From Nematostella vectensis (Eukaryota; Cnidaria; Anthozoa; Actiniaria; Edwardsiidae): DNA of 64,000 bases. Shown piece after piece: positions 61,801-64,000 of this stretch. The stretch is taken from contig NC_064040.1 of NCBI RefSeq assembly GCF_932526225.1, forward strand, positions 3,438,681-3,502,680, given 5' to 3'. How positions within the stretch are numbered: the first letter of the stretch is position 1; every line of letters starts with the position of its first letter. A model generated the notes under the pieces. The model ran no database searches. It had not been told where the DNA came from and saw only the letters and a list, made by a program, of their open reading frames with translations. A program made the translations under genes and the position numbers.

Positions 61801-62667
61801 GAAGTAAAACATGAGGTAAAATCCCAAGATAATCCCGTTACGGTTTGGCAAGGGAACATCTTCCCACGTGACATTAACACTTGTTGGACTTGCAGCACTT
61901 ATTCGAATGTTCTCCGGAGACGCCGATGGAACTGGGAACAAAATAAACATCCACAAAGAACCTTAAACTCATATATCCCTTGAATATAAAGCTATCAATA
62001 AGAAGGAACAGATTCAAAACCCTCTTAAAAAAAACAACTGCGTTGTCTGCAAATTGATATTTTAGTTAAAAAAATTATGGGGTATGGTTCTTTTCTCTCA
62101 CTTTTCCCTCGCTTCTAAATGGTTCTTTTCTTTCACCTTTCCCTCTCTTCTAAATGGTTCTTTTCTCTCACCTTTCCCTCTCTTCTAAATGGTTCTTTTC
62201 TCTCACCTTTCCCTTGCTCCTTAATGGTTCTTTTCTTTCACCTTTCCCTTGCTTTTAAATGGTTCTTTTCTCTCACCTTTCCCTCTCTTCTAAATGGTTC
62301 TTTTCTCTCACCTTTCCCTCGCTTCTAAATCGGTTCTTTTCTCTCACCTTTCCCTCGCTTCTAAATGGTTCTTTTTTCTCACCTGTCCCCTGCGTTCTGA
62401 TGGTTATTGTATCACTTTTGGGCCCATCTCCTGCCGTGGTGTATCCAGCTAGTCGAAAGTTATAGACCGTGAAAGGCCAGAGGTCAGGCACCCTTCCATC
62501 TCGCACATCGCCTGGGATGGGATGCTTGGCGTCACCATAAAACACCCTGAACCCTCTCAGGATACCCAGCACGTTACGATCATCACTCCCGTTAAACTGC
62601 CAGGACAGCTGTACTGAGTAGGGGCTATCACTGAGCCCGGTCAATCCGTAAGGCGCGACAACGGGGA
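55884..62667 (-). CDS. Extracellular FN3-D8C-PAN/apple domain protein, 3' part of gene
   Basis: Six minus-strand exons are seen: 62667-62383 (FN3 B), 61931-61635 (FN3 A), 60271-59987 (FN3 B copy), 58766-58470 (FN3 A copy), 56982-56665 (D8C), 56164-55884 (PAN, ends in TAA). Every intron is phase 1, as is typical of shuffled extracellular domain exons. FN3 B has the core Trp and a [16 protein letters not shown] strand; FN3 A has VNVTWEDVP and [15 protein letters not shown]. The D8C exon has [18 protein letters not shown] and CYGYFVYKF, matching the uromodulin/GP2/OIT3 type cysteine domain, with six cysteines visible. The PAN exon has [18 protein letters not shown] and WGYYEP. N-glycosylation sequons occur in both FN3 types. 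No transmembrane segment is seen after PAN, so the protein probably ends as a secreted or upstream-anchored molecule. The 5' exons are missing from the window. FN3 exon pairs are near identical copies. Confidence 0.85.
57720..58440. repeat. CATCAC/CATCGC hexanucleotide microsatellite, copy 1
   Basis: A mixed CAC/ATC region leads to about 49 units of ACCATC (roughly 57930-58223), then about 20 units of GCCATC (58224-58345), then mixed ACC. Lies within the intron after FN3 A copy, about 30-50 bp past its donor on the gene strand. All long open frames here are compositional. Confidence 0.95.
57770..60840. repeat. Tandem duplication, left copy (contains FN3 exons B and A)
   Basis: The FN3 A and B exons, their flanking intron sequence and the start of the microsatellites here recur at 60840-63040. 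Offsets are 3165 bp at exon A and 2396 bp at exon B; the 769-bp difference is explained by about 22 extra 35-bp units in this copy. Exons show no difference that I can see. Confidence 0.88.
58918..59986 (-). repeat. 35-bp array carrying a splice donor in each unit, about 30 copies
   Basis: On the gene strand the FN3 B-copy exon ends GGGGACAG|GTGAGA and the intron continues with about 30 tandem units of 35 bp, each containing GAGGGAAAGGTGAGAGAAAA then GAACCATTTAGAA. Every unit therefore has AAAG|GTGAGAG, a near-consensus 5' splice site. Sub-blocks show higher-order repetition (for example the stretches around 59093-59330 and 59443-59680). Confidence 0.96.
60420..61590. repeat. CATCAC/CATCGC hexanucleotide microsatellite, copy 2
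   Basis: Long mixed ACC/ATC region, an ACCATC tract (about 60985-61290 with CCACCAGCAACACCAACATC interruptions) and a GCCATC tract (about 61340-61515). Lies in the intron between FN3 A and FN3 B copy. Compositional open frames only. Confidence 0.95.
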
Positions 62668-63040
62668 CTGGACGGATTGAAACAAATTCACAATGATATT
62701 ATTATCACTTAAATTACCTTTATCGTAGACGTCATGAATATTACCAGTATAACGAACAATATTAACTTCACCAATACTACCTTATCCACCACTATCACTT
62801 CAAACAGGACCATAATCACCATCACCGTCATTATCACCACCACCACCACCATCATCATCAACATTGCCATACCATTACAATCACCACCACCACCATCACC
62901 ATTGCTATCACCACCATCAATATCACCACCGACATCACCATCACCATCAGCACCACCATCACTTCAAACACAACCATAATCACCATCACCGTCATTATCC
63001 CCACCACCATCCCCATCACAATCGCCATCACCATCACCAC
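60840..63040. repeat. Tandem duplication, right copy
   Basis: See the left copy. Intron sequence (for example ATATCCCTTGAATATAAAGC near 61974) is identical apart from homopolymer length and rare substitutions such as CACGACC against CAGGACC. Ends abruptly at about 63040 in CATCACCAC before unrelated sequence. Confidence 0.88.
62084..62382 (-). repeat. 35-bp splice-donor array, short copy (about 8 units)
   Basis: Same unit and same position relative to the FN3 B exon as the 58918-59986 array, but only about eight copies. The exon-intron junction reads ACAG|GTGAGA. Confidence 0.95.
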
Positions 63041-63045
63041 ACTGT
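62810..63045. repeat. CAC/ATC microsatellite, third block
   Basis: Upstream (gene strand) of the first FN3 B exon; matches the start of the 60420 block and is cut off at about 63040. Confidence 0.9.
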
Positions 63046-63049
63046 TAGT

Positions 63050-63440
63050 TTCAGAGAGTAGTTTTAACTCCAAAAGGGGAGTAAAAAACCGAGGTACAAA
63101 ATGACTCCCTTTTTGGAGTAATTTTTTACTCCCTTTTTTCTACTCTCTCAAGGGAGTAGATTTTACCCCTGTAGGGGAGTAACTAAAGGGAGTGATTTAC
63201 TAGGTTGCTTGCTATTACTCCATTAAAGGAGTACAATTTACCCTCAAAATGGAGTTATTTTTTACTCCTTTTTTCCCTACTCTCTCAGGGGAGTAGATTT
63301 TACCCACTTTAGGGGGTAGCTAAGTGGAGTAATTTACTAGGTTGCTTGTAGTTACTCCATTAAAAGAGTACAATTCACCCTCAAAATGGGAGTCAATTTT
63401 TACTCCCTATTTTGTTATTTCCCCCTACTAATTGGGTAAC
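63050..63440. repeat. GGAGTA/TACTCC-rich ~137-bp tandem repeat
   Basis: About two and a half copies with period near 137 bp; GGGAGTAGATTTTACCC at 63152 and again at 63289, TTTACTAGGTTGCTTG at 63197 and 63334. Each copy holds many GGAGTA and TACTCC motifs in opposite orientations, so it could form hairpins. Nothing coding. Confidence 0.85.
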
Positions 63441-64000
63441 TAAAGGGATGACTTCAACCCCCTCCCCCCTGTTTTTACAAAATGGCCGTTTAAACTCCAC
63501 CTACTTCAGGGGTTAATACTGGAGAAAGTAGAGTAATTTAGAAACACCAAGGAAAAGACGTTATTATGAATTTGACAAATCATTTAATTAAACAATTCAG
63601 TTTAAAAAATAACAAAAATATAAGTTGAAAAAATGTTTGAAAAATAATAGTCATTTGACATAAGGTATCCTGGACAAAATTACTAACAAGTGTCCCAACA
63701 TAACAAAGCTGAAACAAACATAAGACAATGTTATTTTTCTATAACAACTTTAACAGCTTTTGAACATTACCCTTTTTGGCGTCATTACGGTTTTCCAAAA
63801 GAATTGCCTCCTCCTCCATCTTTGTATATTCAGATAAGAAGCTAGAAGCCTAATGCCTCTATATGCACCATTTAAATTTGAACCTGGTAGGCTAGCTTGA
63901 AAAGATAACTAGGTTCTTAATATGCAGGGTTTACTGTGATCAGAGTATACGGACAAAAACCAACTACAGTAACATTAGATATTCAAAATAAATATCTGGA
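63440..64000. other. AT-rich sequence with no recognised feature
   Basis: No exon with a matching phase for the upstream part of the FN3 gene could be found here, and no other gene is visible. Confidence 0.5.

Overview
The window is animal nuclear DNA. It is AT-rich, has long non-coding stretches and short coding exons with GT..AG introns, and many simple repeats and small inverted-repeat elements. The gene content (an eight-exon RTRAF/CLE orthologue with close similarity to the human protein, a paired-like homeobox gene with an intron at homeodomain position 46/47, an SLC16 transporter, an extracellular FN3-D8C-PAN protein) fits an early-branching invertebrate. My best guess is an anthozoan cnidarian such as a sea anemone (Nematostella-like). 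That is an inference from gene style, not a proven identity.

Layout. 1-5.5 kb: no recognisable gene. 5521-8984 (+): two-exon class A GPCR whose intron holds reiterated 5' splice sites and a 29-bp minisatellite. 9-19.2 kb: non-coding, with two small inverted-repeat elements and a GGT/GAT microsatellite. 19310-19746 (+): two-exon gene for an 87-residue secreted cysteine-rich peptide with a clear TATA/CCAAT promoter. 25094-26266 (-): intronless MGME1-like mitochondrial nuclease, divergent from 26543-31694 (+), the RTRAF orthologue. 31.8-43.5 kb: mostly transposon-like and anonymous sequence. 43558-48563 (+): three-exon paired-like homeobox gene with a C-terminal OAR motif, tail-to-tail with 49212-54550 (-), a five-exon SLC16 (monocarboxylate-transporter family) gene. 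55884-62667 (-): the 3' part of an extracellular protein gene (FN3 exons B-A-B-A, then a D8C exon, then a PAN/apple exon and the stop), with a nearly identical 2-3 kb tandem duplication of the FN3 exon pair. The first exons of this gene lie beyond the window or were not seen. 63-64 kb: short repeats.

The most unusual signal is shared by four of the genes. In the GPCR, RTRAF, SLC16 and FN3 genes a tandem array begins at, or within a few bases of, a 5' splice site and runs into the intron. In the FN3 gene each ~35-bp unit repeats a canonical donor (AAAG|GTGAGAG), and in the GPCR gene the donor GTAAGA is repeated five times. This suggests a recurrent local process that amplifies exon-intron junctions and produces spare splice donors. 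The genes are functionally unrelated to one another apart from the head-to-head MGME1/RTRAF pair.
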